DNA of 64,000 nt, from the NCBI RefSeq assembly GCF_012567685.1, contig NZ_CP046184.1, positions 47,102 to 111,101 of the forward strand. Direction: 5' to 3'. Position 1 is the first letter of the stretch. Each line of letters begins with the position of its first letter. The translations under genes were made by a program, and so were the position numbers. The notes under the pieces were generated by a model that worked only from the letters and a program-made list of their open reading frames with translations, made no database searches and was not told where the DNA came from. Source of the stretch: Enterobacteriaceae endosymbiont of Donacia marginata (GTDB lineage Bacteria > Pseudomonadota > Gammaproteobacteria > Enterobacterales > Enterobacteriaceae). Shown piece by piece: positions 47,978-57,076 of the stretch.

Positions 47978-48814
47978 ATGATTATTAATCAATGGTTAAA
48001 ATATGCTTCTAATCTTTTAAAACAGAATAAAATATTAACATATCAATTAGAATCAGTCATATTATTATCTTTTGTCTTAAAAAAATCTAAATCATGGATT
48101 TATGGTTTTAATGAAACTAAAATAAATTTGAAACAATTTAAAATTTTACAAAATTTTTTAAAAAGAAGAATTACAGGCGAACCTATAGCTTATTTATTAG
48201 GTTTTTGTGAATTTTGGTCATTAAAAATCTATGTATCACCTTATGTTCTAATACCTAGAAAAGATACAGAAATTTTAGTTAATGTTGTTTTAAAAAAAAT
48301 TAATAATAATATAGAAAAAATTTTAGATTTAGGTACTGGAAGTGGAGCAATAGCATTAGCAATTGCTTCTAAATATAATTTTCTTAAAATTACTGCTGTA
48401 GATATTTCTCAACAAATTATTAATTTAGCAAAATATAATGCTAAGAAATTATATATTAAAAATATTAATTTTTTAATTAGTAATTGGTTTAGTAATTTAA
48501 AAAATAATAAATTTGATATTATAATAAGTAACCCCCCTTATATAAGTGATTATGAATATCATAAATTAAAAAAAGAATTAAAATTTGAACCTATTAAATC
48601 ATTAATATCATTAAATAATGGATTATCTGATTTAAGATATATTATTTCTAAATCTTCAGAATATTTAAATAATTATGGATGGTTAATATTAGAACATGGA
48701 TATAAACAAGGATATATTTTAAAAAAAATCCTTAAGATTGAAAACTTCAAAAATATATCACAATATTGTGATATACAAGGATATTATAGAGTTATTTGTG
48801 GACAAAAAATTTAA
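47978..48814 (+). CDS. prmC: release factor glutamine methyltransferase
   Basis: PrmC methylates the glutamine of the GGQ motif in release factors. It has an N-terminal helical domain, the PVLIPRKDTE-type segment (YVLIPRKDTEILV), the SAM-binding LDLGTGSGAIALAIA, and the catalytic NPPY in IISNPPYIS. The length of 278 matches E. coli (277). It follows prfA as in E. coli. Its downstream neighbour is thrS, which is not adjacent in E. coli, so a rearrangement breakpoint lies between 48815 and 48887. Confidence 0.96.
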   Translation: MIINQWLKYASNLLKQNKILTYQLESVILLSFVLKKSKSWIYGFNETKINLKQFKILQNFLKRRITGEPIAYLLGFCEFWSLKIYVSPYVLIPRKDTEILVNVVLKKINNNIEKILDLGTGSGAIALAIASKYNFLKITAVDISQQIINLAKYNAKKLYIKNINFLISNWFSNLKNNKFDIIISNPPYISDYEYHKLKKELKFEPIKSLISLNNGLSDLRYIISKSSEYLNNYGWLILEHGYKQGYILKKILKIENFKNISQYCDIQGYYRVICGQKI

Positions 48815-48887
48815 AATTAATATTTTAATATATTTAAAATAAAAATTTTGTTATTATTAATAAAAATTAATATTTTAAAAGTAAAAA

Positions 48888-50144
48888 ATGGCACAAAATG
48901 ATAATTTTAAAAAAATAGATTTATCTAATAAATTATTAGAAATAGATCATAGAATTATAGGTAAAAAATTAAATTTATATCATTTCCAAAATGAATCTCC
49001 AGGAATGGTTTTTTGGCATAATAATGGTTATATTATATTTAAACAACTAGAAAAGTTATTACGAAGAAAATTAAATCAATATAATTATTTAGAAGTAAAA
49101 ACTCCTTTAATTACTGATTTTGCTATTTGGAAAAAAACGGGTCATTGGAAAATTTATAAAGAATCTATTTTTACTACTTTTTCTGAAAATAGAAATTATT
49201 GCATAAAACCTATGAATTGTCCTGCACATATTCAAATTTTTCAACAAAAATTAAAATCATATAGAGATTTACCTTTAAGAATTGCTGAATTTGGCATTTG
49301 TCATAGAAATGAACCATCTGGTTCTTTACATGGTCTAATGAGATTAAGAAATTTTACACAAGATGATGCTCATATTTTTTGTAGAAAAAATCAAGTAGTT
49401 AAAGAAATAGAAAATTGTATTCATATGATGTATGATATTTATCATCTTTTTGGTTTTAAAAAATTTCTTGTAAAATTATCCACTAGACCACCAAATAAAA
49501 TTGGAGATAATAAAATTTGGGATCAAGCAGAAAATAATTTATCTTCTATTTTAAATAAATTAAATATTAATTTTGAATACCAAATAGGAGAAGGAGCTTT
49601 TTATGGTCCTAAAATAGAATTTTCTTTTTTTGATTGTTTAAATCGAGAATGGCAATGTGGTACAATACAATTAGATTTTACATTACCAAAATGTTTAAAT
49701 TTATTTTATATAAATAATAAAAATAAACACAGTACTCCAATAATAATTCATCGTGCTATTTTAGGTTCTTTAGAAAGATTTATAGGAATTATTCTTGAAG
49801 AATTTTCTGGATATTTACCTATTTGGGTAGCTCCAATTCAGATTATAATACTAAGTATTAGTGAAAAACATATTAAATATGTTTTAAAATTATTTAAGAT
49901 AATTAAAGAAAATAATATTCGTGTTAAATATGATATAAATAATGAAAAAATTTCATTTAAAATTAGAAAATATGCAATACAACATATTCCATATATTTTA
50001 ATTTGTGGAGATAAAGAAGTCAAAAATAATCTTATCTCTATAAGAGATTGTTTTGGTAAAAATTTGGGATTTATGAAAATTCATGATATTATCAATAGAA
50101 TAGTAAATGAAATTAAGAATTATTATATTAATAAAAAAAAATAA
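48888..50144 (+). CDS. thrS: threonyl-tRNA synthetase lacking TGS and editing domains
   Basis: ThrS charges tRNA-Thr. The product is 418 residues against 642 in E. coli and starts where E. coli is at about residue 240, just before the class II catalytic core (EIDHRIIGKKLNLYH). The core is well kept: zinc ligands in CIKPMNCPAHIQ, DDAHIF and IIHRAIL; HRNEPSGSLHGLMR; and the C-terminal anticodon domain ending IRDCFGKNLG. The TGS and zinc editing domains are absent. Only 73 bases separate the ATG from prmC, so they are deleted, not frameshifted. Start choice is limited because no homologous sequence lies upstream. infC follows by 12 bases, in the usual thrS-infC-rpmI-rplT-pheST order. Confidence 0.95.
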   Translation: MAQNDNFKKIDLSNKLLEIDHRIIGKKLNLYHFQNESPGMVFWHNNGYIIFKQLEKLLRRKLNQYNYLEVKTPLITDFAIWKKTGHWKIYKESIFTTFSENRNYCIKPMNCPAHIQIFQQKLKSYRDLPLRIAEFGICHRNEPSGSLHGLMRLRNFTQDDAHIFCRKNQVVKEIENCIHMMYDIYHLFGFKKFLVKLSTRPPNKIGDNKIWDQAENNLSSILNKLNINFEYQIGEGAFYGPKIEFSFFDCLNREWQCGTIQLDFTLPKCLNLFYINNKNKHSTPIIIHRAILGSLERFIGIILEEFSGYLPIWVAPIQIIILSISEKHIKYVLKLFKIIKENNIRVKYDINNEKISFKIRKYAIQHIPYILICGDKEVKNNLISIRDCFGKNLGFMKIHDIINRIVNEIKNYYINKKK

Positions 50145-50159
50145 GAGAGGTAAGATATT
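50145..50159 (+). promoter_or_regulatory. infC Shine-Dalgarno and AUU start codon
   Basis: GAGAGG at 50145-50150 stands 6 bases before ATT at 50157-50159. No ATG, GTG or TTG is present at the homologous place. In E. coli infC the AUU start lets IF3 repress its own translation. The same arrangement here suggests the control loop is kept. Confidence 0.85.
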
Positions 50160-50696
50160 AAAATTGGAAAAAAAACCATACAATTTTCTCGACCTAATAA
50201 AATTAATCAAAATATTAGGAGCAAAATTGTAAGATTAATAGGATTAAATGGTGACCAAATTGGTATAATTAGTTTAAAAGAAGCTTTAATAAAAGCAGAA
50301 AATACAGGATTTGATTTAGTTGAAATTAGTCCTAATTCTGAACCTCCTGTTTGTCGTATTATGGATTATGGTAAATTTTTATATACAAAAAATAAAGCTT
50401 CTAAAGAACAAAAAAAAAAACAAAAAATAATCCATTTAAAAGAAATTAAATTTCGTCCTGGTACAGATATAGGAGATTATAAAGTAAAATTACGTAATTT
50501 AATTCGTTTTTTAAAAAAAGGAGATAAAATAAAAGTTACTCTCAGATTTAGAGGAAGAGAAATGATGCATACTAAATTAGGATTTTCTATGTTAAATCGT
50601 ATAAAAAATGATTTAGCTAAATTTGCTATAGTAGAATCCTTTCCATCCAAAGTCGAAAGTAGACAAATCATAATGATTCTAATACCAAAAAAATAA
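50157..50696 (+). CDS. infC: translation initiation factor IF-3, AUU start
   Basis: IF-3 binds the 30S subunit and checks start codon and initiator tRNA. Conventional start codons would give only 111 residues from an internal ATG at 50361. Reading back in frame recovers [28 protein letters not shown] and [22 protein letters not shown], which match the E. coli N-terminal domain. The frame begins at an ATT (50157) giving [14 protein letters not shown], 179 residues (E. coli 180). The linker, the lysine-rich helix and the C-terminal domain ([31 protein letters not shown]) are intact. It lies between thrS and rpmI. Confidence 0.96.
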   Translation: MKIGKKTIQFSRPNKINQNIRSKIVRLIGLNGDQIGIISLKEALIKAENTGFDLVEISPNSEPPVCRIMDYGKFLYTKNKASKEQKKKQKIIHLKEIKFRPGTDIGDYKVKLRNLIRFLKKGDKIKVTLRFRGREMMHTKLGFSMLNRIKNDLAKFAIVESFPSKVESRQIIMILIPKK

Positions 50697-50722
50697 TTAT
50701 TAATAATTTGGCGGGTTATAAT

Positions 50723-50920
50723 ATGAGTAAATTAAAAACAGTACGTAGTGCTGCAAAACGTTTTAAAAAAACGGGTACTGGTCTTTTTAAACATAAACAA
50801 GCTAATTCAAGACATTTATTAACTAAAAAAAACAAAAAAAAAAAAAGATTTTTAAGACAAAAAAAAATAGTTAAAAAAGGAGATTCATATTCATTAAAAA
50901 TCTGTTTACCTTATTTATAA
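50723..50920 (+). CDS. rpmI: 50S ribosomal protein L35
   Basis: L35 is a small lysine-rich large-subunit protein. The ATG at 50723 gives [20 protein letters not shown] and 65 residues, the E. coli length. An in-frame TTG at 50708 would add five residues with no homology. GGCGGG lies about 10 bases upstream of the ATG. A 13-A run (four lysines) in the middle is crossed in frame. It is cotranscribed with infC and rplT. Confidence 0.95.
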   Translation: MSKLKTVRSAAKRFKKTGTGLFKHKQANSRHLLTKKNKKKKRFLRQKKIVKKGDSYSLKICLPYL

Positions 50921-50969
50921 TAAATAAGGAAGATATATAATATATAATAATTACAGGAATTTAAATCAT

Positions 50970-51317
50970 ATGGTAAGAATTAAACGCGGAGTAACAGCAA
51001 AAGCAAGACATAAAAAAATAATAAAACAAGCTAAAGGATATTATGGAGCAAGATCTCGGACTTATCGATCTGCTTTTCAAGCAGTAATTAAATCAGGACA
51101 ATATGCTTATAGAGATAGAAAACAAAAAAAAAGAAAATTTCGACAATTATGGATTATGAAAATTAATGCAGCAGCTCGTCAAAAAAATATATCTTATAAT
51201 TATTTAATATATAAATTAAAAAAAAATAATATTAATATTAATAGAAAAATGTTAGCTAACATGGCTATGTTTGATAATTTATCCTTTAATAAATTAATAA
51301 ATTTTTCGAATAATTAA
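50970..51317 (+). CDS. rplT: 50S ribosomal protein L20
   Basis: L20 is an early assembly protein of the large subunit and, in E. coli, represses rpmI-rplT. The 115 residues (E. coli 118) keep [33 protein letters not shown] and [12 protein letters not shown]. An AGGAA Shine-Dalgarno precedes the ATG. I cannot recognise the L20 operator from the sequence alone. The 82 bases to pheS have no pheM-type leader peptide. Confidence 0.97.
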   Translation: MVRIKRGVTAKARHKKIIKQAKGYYGARSRTYRSAFQAVIKSGQYAYRDRKQKKRKFRQLWIMKINAAARQKNISYNYLIYKLKKNNININRKMLANMAMFDNLSFNKLINFSNN

Positions 51318-51399
51318 TTTATTAATTTTATATATAAGATATAAATATTTCCTATATTATATATTTTTATTAAAATAAATAATTATTTATGTTATATTA

Positions 51400-52410
51400 A
51401 TGAGAATATCATATATGATATCTGATGATATAGTTATTATTATAAAAAAAGAAATTTATGCAGTAAAAGATATTAATGAATTAAATATATTAAAAATTAA
51501 ATATTTAGGTAAAAAAGGATATATTACAAAACAGTTTCTATTAATAAAAACCTTAAAAAAAGAAGAAAAAATTAATAAATGTATTATTTTAAATAAACAA
51601 AAAAAGAAAATAAAAGAAATAATAAAAAAACGTCAAAAAGAAATAGAAATAGAAAAAAATAATAAAAAACTTTTAAATCAAAAAGTTGATATTTCATTAC
51701 CTGGAAAATATATTAAAATAGGATCTGAACATCCTATAAAAAATATAATTAATAAAATTGAAAATTTTTTTATAAAAATTGGTTTTGAAATAGTTGTAGG
51801 GCCAGAAATAGAAGATGTTTATCATAATTTTGATGCATTAAATATTCCAAAATATCATCCTATAAGAACAGAACAAGACACATTTTGGTTAAATAAAAAT
51901 ATATTATTACGTACTCAAACTTCTAATATTCAAATTAGAATAATGAAAAAATCAAAACCACCTATACGTATATTAACTTCTGGTAAAGTATATCGTAATG
52001 ATTACGATCGTAACCATACTCCAATGTTTCATCAAATAGAAGGATTATTTATTGATAAAAAAGTAACATTTACTGATCTAAAAGGTATATTAGTATTATT
52101 TTTAAACTTTTTTTTTGGTAAAAAATGCAAAATACGTTTTAGACCTTCTTATTTTCCTTTTACAGAACCTTCTTTAGAAGTAGATATTTTAAATCAAAAA
52201 AAACAATGGATAGAAATATTAGGAGCAGGAATGGTACATCCTAATGTATTAAAAAATGTTAAAATAAATCCTTCTAAATATTATGGATATGCTTTTGGAA
52301 TAGGAGTAGAAAGGTTAGCTATGTTACATTATAATATTCATGATATCCGCCTATTTTATGAAAATGATATACGTTTTCTTAAACAATTTAAATTCAATAA
52401 TTTTATATGA
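51400..52410 (+). CDS. pheS: phenylalanyl-tRNA synthetase alpha subunit
   Basis: PheS is the catalytic subunit of the alpha2beta2 enzyme. An N-terminal coiled-coil arm (residues about 1-95, very lysine-rich) is followed by the class II core: VGPEIEDVYHNFDALNIP, RTQTSNIQIR, RILTSGKVYRNDYDRNHTPMFHQIEGL, RPSYFPFTEPS and GIGVERLAML. The length of 336 is near E. coli (327). A second ATG at 51415 is a possible start; neither has a clear Shine-Dalgarno. Its stop overlaps the pheT start by 4 bases (ATGA). Confidence 0.97.
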   Translation: MRISYMISDDIVIIIKKEIYAVKDINELNILKIKYLGKKGYITKQFLLIKTLKKEEKINKCIILNKQKKKIKEIIKKRQKEIEIEKNNKKLLNQKVDISLPGKYIKIGSEHPIKNIINKIENFFIKIGFEIVVGPEIEDVYHNFDALNIPKYHPIRTEQDTFWLNKNILLRTQTSNIQIRIMKKSKPPIRILTSGKVYRNDYDRNHTPMFHQIEGLFIDKKVTFTDLKGILVLFLNFFFGKKCKIRFRPSYFPFTEPSLEVDILNQKKQWIEILGAGMVHPNVLKNVKINPSKYYGYAFGIGVERLAMLHYNIHDIRLFYENDIRFLKQFKFNNFI

Positions 52411-54896
52411 TAAAATTTAGTGAATCATGGCTACGTGAATGGTTAATTTATGATAAAGACATTTATTATTTATCAAAAAAGATAACAATGTTAGGATTTG
52501 AAATTGAAAAAATTGAGTATTTTAAAAAAAATACAATTTTTGATAATATCTTAGTAGGAGAAATAATTAAATATTCTTTATATAAAAAAAAACCTAAAAT
52601 TTATAAATTAAAAATATTAGTTAATAATACAAAATTATTAAAAATTTTTTCTGATATAGATAATTTAGAAAATAAAACTAAAGTTATTTTAGCTACTAAA
52701 TATTCTTCTTTATATAATAAATATATTAAAATCCCAGAATATTCTTTTTTATTAAAATCTGAAGGATTACTATGTTCTTATAAAATTATTAATATTTATC
52801 AAAATAATTTTTTAAAAAATAATTTAATTAAATTACCTAATAATAGTAATAATGGAGAAAATGCAAATAAATATTTAAATTTAACTGAAAAAATTTTACA
52901 CATTAATACCCCAACTAATAGACCCGATTGTTTAAGTATCTTAGGATTTACTAGAGATTTATCTGTTTTAAATAAATTTTTTTTTTTTAAAAAACCATAT
53001 AATAATATTCTAAGTAATAATTCAAAAAAATATAAAATTAATATTAATATTAATAGTAATATTAATAATATATTATATCAATATAATTATTGTATAATTA
53101 AAAATGTTAATTTCAAAAAAAAAATACCATCATTTATTAAAAATAGATTATTTCAAGCTGGAATTCAAATTATATCTAAAAATCCATTATTAAATATTCA
53201 TAATTATATAATTTTAGAATTAGGATATCCAATACAATTTTATGATTTTAGTAAAATTAAGGGAAATATTTATATTAAAAATAAAAAAAAAAATAAATAT
53301 AATTTTTTAAATTTTGAAAATCAAAATATAAAATCAATAATTAATGATTCTTTATTAATTATAACAGATGAATCTAAAATTTTATCTATACCAGGTATAA
53401 CACAGAATAAAGATGTAATTGTTAAATTAGCAACAAAAGACATTTTAATAGAATGTTTATTTATAAATAGAAAATATTTGACATCTTTATTTAGTAAGAA
53501 TAATTATTCTAATAATAATTCTAATATTTATAATAGATATTTAGATCCATTAATACAAAAAGAAGTTATGATAAGAACAGTAAATTTAATATTAGAAATA
53601 TTTGGTGGAGATAGAAGTAAAATTTATACTATTAATATTAATAATATGTATAACTTACAAAAAATAATTAAACTTTCATTTGAAAATATATACAAAATTT
53701 TAGGTTTTTATATATTAAAAAAATATATAATTAATATTTTAAATAAATTAGGTTGTATAATTATTAAAAAAACCAATAATAATTATATAATCAAAATACC
53801 GAGTTGGCGTAATGATATAAATATTGAAGCAGATTTAATAGAAGAAATTATTCGTGTATACGGATATAATAAAATTCCTAATAAAATTGAAATATATTTA
53901 ATTAAAAAAAATATTTTAGAAAAAAAAATACAATCAAAAAATATAAAAATCAATCTTAAAAAAATTAAAAATATTCTAATTAATAAAGGATATTATGAAG
54001 TAATTAATTATAGTTTTATTAATCCTGTAACACAATTAATTTTATATCCAAAAATAGAACAAATTAAAATTATTAATCCTCTTACAACAGAAACATCTGT
54101 TATGCGTAATTCTTTATCGTATGGACTAATAAATAATATTATTTATAATCAAAATAGACAACAAAAAAATTTACGTTTTTTTGAATATGGATTATGTTTT
54201 TTTAAAAATTTAAAAAAAAAAATAGGAATCTCACAAAAATTAATGTTATCCGGGATAATAAATGGAAATTTATACTCTGATTATTGGAATGAAAAAAATA
54301 AATTAATAAATTTTTATGATATAAAAGGGGATATAGAATATATTTTCAATTTTTTAAATAAATATAATAAAATAGAATTTCGCCAACAATATAATGAAAA
54401 TAATACAATATTACATCCATATGTAAGCGCATTAATATATATTAATAATATTAATATTGGATCTGTGGGAATGTTACATCCCAAATTAATAAATTATTTT
54501 AACCTTCATTATGATACTTTTTTCTTTGAAATTTTTTTTGAAAAAATTATTATTAATAATGTTTTTTATTTTCAAAAAATTACTCATCTTCCAATAAATA
54601 AAAGAGATATTTCTTTTTCTATAAAAAAAAATATTTATTTTATAGATATTTTATCTGTTTTAAAGAATTTAAAATTAAAAGAAATTATTAAAATTAATTT
54701 AATTGATATATATCAAGGAAATAATATCCCAATAGGATATAAAAATATTACATTAAGTTTATTAATACAAAATAAATATTATACATTAAATGAACAAGAA
54801 ATTAATAAAATTATAAATAAATGTATTTTAGAATTAACAAAAAAATTTCAAATTTTATTAAGAGATTATATTCCTGATCATCATAAAAAATTTTAA
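52407..54896 (+). CDS. pheT: phenylalanyl-tRNA synthetase beta subunit
   Basis: PheT is the large subunit, with tRNA-binding and editing domains. Recognisable segments are the N-terminal FSESWLREWL, the HINTPTNRPDCLSILGFTRDLS stretch before the B3/4 region, the B5 region with IPSWRNDINIEADLIEEIIRVYGYNKIP, and the C-terminal anticodon-binding fold around FLPINKRDISF (here LPINKRDISFSI). It is 829 residues, longer than E. coli (795), with Asn/Lys/Ile-rich insertions. It overlaps pheS by ATGA. ihfA, which follows in E. coli, is absent. Confidence 0.95.
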   Translation: MIKFSESWLREWLIYDKDIYYLSKKITMLGFEIEKIEYFKKNTIFDNILVGEIIKYSLYKKKPKIYKLKILVNNTKLLKIFSDIDNLENKTKVILATKYSSLYNKYIKIPEYSFLLKSEGLLCSYKIINIYQNNFLKNNLIKLPNNSNNGENANKYLNLTEKILHINTPTNRPDCLSILGFTRDLSVLNKFFFFKKPYNNILSNNSKKYKINININSNINNILYQYNYCIIKNVNFKKKIPSFIKNRLFQAGIQIISKNPLLNIHNYIILELGYPIQFYDFSKIKGNIYIKNKKKNKYNFLNFENQNIKSIINDSLLIITDESKILSIPGITQNKDVIVKLATKDILIECLFINRKYLTSLFSKNNYSNNNSNIYNRYLDPLIQKEVMIRTVNLILEIFGGDRSKIYTININNMYNLQKIIKLSFENIYKILGFYILKKYIINILNKLGCIIIKKTNNNYIIKIPSWRNDINIEADLIEEIIRVYGYNKIPNKIEIYLIKKNILEKKIQSKNIKINLKKIKNILINKGYYEVINYSFINPVTQLILYPKIEQIKIINPLTTETSVMRNSLSYGLINNIIYNQNRQQKNLRFFEYGLCFFKNLKKKIGISQKLMLSGIINGNLYSDYWNEKNKLINFYDIKGDIEYIFNFLNKYNKIEFRQQYNENNTILHPYVSALIYINNINIGSVGMLHPKLINYFNLHYDTFFFEIFFEKIIINNVFYFQKITHLPINKRDISFSIKKNIYFIDILSVLKNLKLKEIIKINLIDIYQGNNIPIGYKNITLSLLIQNKYYTLNEQEINKIINKCILELTKKFQILLRDYIPDHHKKF

Positions 54897-55003
54897 TTTA
54901 TTTTTTTATAAAATAAATTAATTTTATTAATTAAGTATTTTACTTATAAATAATATATATTATTTATATAATAAATATATTTTTTTTATACAAAAGTAAA
55001 AAA

Positions 55004-55627
55004 ATGTTTACAGGTATTATTCAATCTATAGGTAAAATTCAAAAGATCATTTTGAATAAAAATTTATATTATTTATATATAAAAACAAATAAAAATTTTA
55101 CAAAAAATTTAAAAATAGGAGAATCTATTTCAAATAATGGATGTTGTTTAACAATTATTAAATTATGTAATAACATTATTATTTTTAATATAATAAAACA
55201 AACATTTAATGTTACAACTTTTAAAAAAGTAAAAATTGGAGATTATGTAAATCTTGAAAAACCTATTAAAATAAATAATTATTTTGGTGGACATATAGTA
55301 TTAGGTCATATTACTGATACAGCTATTATTACTAATATTAAAAATTATACTTCTTCAAAAATTTTATGGATAAAACCTAATAATGTTTTACAAATGAATT
55401 ATATTTTAGAAAAAGGTTCTATATGTATAGACGGTGTTAGTTTAACAATAGATAAAAAATTAAAAAATAAATTTAGTGTAAATATAATACCTAAAACATT
55501 ATCTAATACTACATTATCTAGTAAAAATATTTATAATTATGTAAATATTGAAACTGATATATATGTAAGAAGTATTATTCAAACTGTAAAAAAATTATAT
55601 AATAATAATATTGAATATTTTAAATAA
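55004..55627 (+). CDS. ribC: riboflavin synthase alpha subunit
   Basis: The enzyme dismutates two 6,7-dimethyl-8-ribityllumazines to riboflavin. The tandem lumazine-binding repeats begin MFTGIIQSIGKI and continue with SISNNGCCLTI in the first half and GHIVLGHITDTAII and GSICIDGVSLTI in the second. The length of 207 compares with 213 in E. coli. The gene is also called ribE in some annotations. mdtK lies nearby on the opposite strand, as in E. coli. It suggests riboflavin supply to the host or for self. Confidence 0.95.
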   Translation: MFTGIIQSIGKIQKIILNKNLYYLYIKTNKNFTKNLKIGESISNNGCCLTIIKLCNNIIIFNIIKQTFNVTTFKKVKIGDYVNLEKPIKINNYFGGHIVLGHITDTAIITNIKNYTSSKILWIKPNNVLQMNYILEKGSICIDGVSLTIDKKLKNKFSVNIIPKTLSNTTLSSKNIYNYVNIETDIYVRSIIQTVKKLYNNNIEYFK

Positions 55628-55646
55628 AATGGAAAAAGGAGTATAA

Positions 55647-56930
55647 ATGATAAAAGAAAATAGAATTAATATTCTAAAAAAATTAGAAGATCGTAATATT
55701 ATTTATCAAGTAACTAATAAAAATAATTTATATAAAATCTTAAATGAAAAAAAAATTAGTCTTTATTGTGGATTTGATTTAACAGCAGACAGTTTACATA
55801 TAGGACATCTAATACAATTAATTACACTTAAATATTTTCAAGAATTAGGACATAAACCAATAATTTTATTAGGAGGAGCAACAAGTTTAATTGGAGACCC
55901 TAGTTTTAAATTAAAAAAAAGAAAAATAAATATAATAGATAATATAAATTTATGGTTTAAAAAAATTAGTTTACAAATAAATAATTTTTTAGATTTTAAT
56001 TGTGGGGAAAATAGTGCTATTATAATTAATAATTATGAATGGTTTAATAAAATGAATGTTCTCTTTTTTTTAAAGAAAATTGGTAAATATTTTTATATTA
56101 ATCAAATGATTAATAAAGATTCAATAAAAAAAAGAATGATAAATAATAACACTGAAGGAATTTCTTTCACTGAATTTTCTTATAATTTATTACAATCATA
56201 TGATTTTGCTTATTTAAATAAAAATTTTAATGTTATACTCCAAATTGGAGGTTCAGATCAATGGGGAAATATTGTATCTGGAATAGATTTAATAAAAAAA
56301 ATATACAAAAAAAAAGTTTTTGGTATAACTACTAACTTAATTATTAAAGATGATGGAACAAAATTTGGGAAAACTGAAACAGAAACAATTTGGTTAGATC
56401 ATCAAAAAACTAATACATATAAATTTTTTCAATTTTGGTTAAATATCCCAGATTCAATTGTATTTAATTTTTTAAATATGTTTACTCATTATACATCAGA
56501 AATCATAGATAATTTTAACAAAAAAAAAAATAATGTTAAAAAAAATAGTCCACAATATCTTTTAGCTGAATATATGACTAATCTGGTACATGGTAAAGAT
56601 AATTTAATAATATCTAAAAAAATAACTAATTTACTTTTTTATAAAAAAGTACATAATTTTTCAGAAAATGATTTCTTAATATTATCTCAAAATATTGAAA
56701 ATCTTTATTTAGAAGATAAAAATTTTAATTTACAAACAATACTTATTCTAAGTAAATTTGCATCTTCAAAAAGTAAAGCTTCTATTTTAATCAAATCAAA
56801 TTCAATATATATTAATAACGAAAATATATCTGATATTTCATTTATTTTTACAAAATATCATAAAAAATTTGATCATTTTACTTTATTACGTAAAGGTAAA
56901 AAAAATTTTTGTTTAATTTACTGGAAATAA
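55647..56930 (+). CDS. tyrS: tyrosyl-tRNA synthetase
   Basis: TyrS charges tRNA-Tyr. The class I HIGH-like motif is SLHIGHL near residue 50, and the KMSKS-like motif is KFGKT. The tyrosine pocket YCGFDLTADS, QIGGSDQWGNI and the C-terminal S4-like domain ending LRKGKKNFCLIYWK match E. coli. The length of 427 is the same as E. coli (424). An AAGGAG Shine-Dalgarno, among the strongest here, lies just before the ATG. Confidence 0.98.
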   Translation: MIKENRINILKKLEDRNIIYQVTNKNNLYKILNEKKISLYCGFDLTADSLHIGHLIQLITLKYFQELGHKPIILLGGATSLIGDPSFKLKKRKINIIDNINLWFKKISLQINNFLDFNCGENSAIIINNYEWFNKMNVLFFLKKIGKYFYINQMINKDSIKKRMINNNTEGISFTEFSYNLLQSYDFAYLNKNFNVILQIGGSDQWGNIVSGIDLIKKIYKKKVFGITTNLIIKDDGTKFGKTETETIWLDHQKTNTYKFFQFWLNIPDSIVFNFLNMFTHYTSEIIDNFNKKKNNVKKNSPQYLLAEYMTNLVHGKDNLIISKKITNLLFYKKVHNFSENDFLILSQNIENLYLEDKNFNLQTILILSKFASSKSKASILIKSNSIYINNENISDISFIFTKYHKKFDHFTLLRKGKKNFCLIYWK

Positions 56931-56957
56931 AAATAAATCTATATCTTACATTACTTA

Positions 56958-57030
56958 TGCGTTCTAGAGGATTTGAACCTCTGACTTTCACCATGTCATA
57001 GTGACACTCTAACCACTGAGTTAAGAACGC
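56958..57030 (-). tRNA. valV: tRNA-Val (anticodon GAC)
   Basis: On the minus strand a full cloverleaf is present. The acceptor stem GCGTTCT (57030-57024) pairs with AGAACGC. The anticodon stem TCACT/GGTGA encloses ATGACAT with anticodon GAC. The T-arm has GGTTCAAATCC. The discriminator is A and no CCA is encoded. The acceptor and D-arm match E. coli valV/valW, which also lie beside mdtK. Confidence 0.95.
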
Positions 57031-57076
57031 ATAAAGAGTATTAATTAAATAATAATATACTATAAATATATAATAA

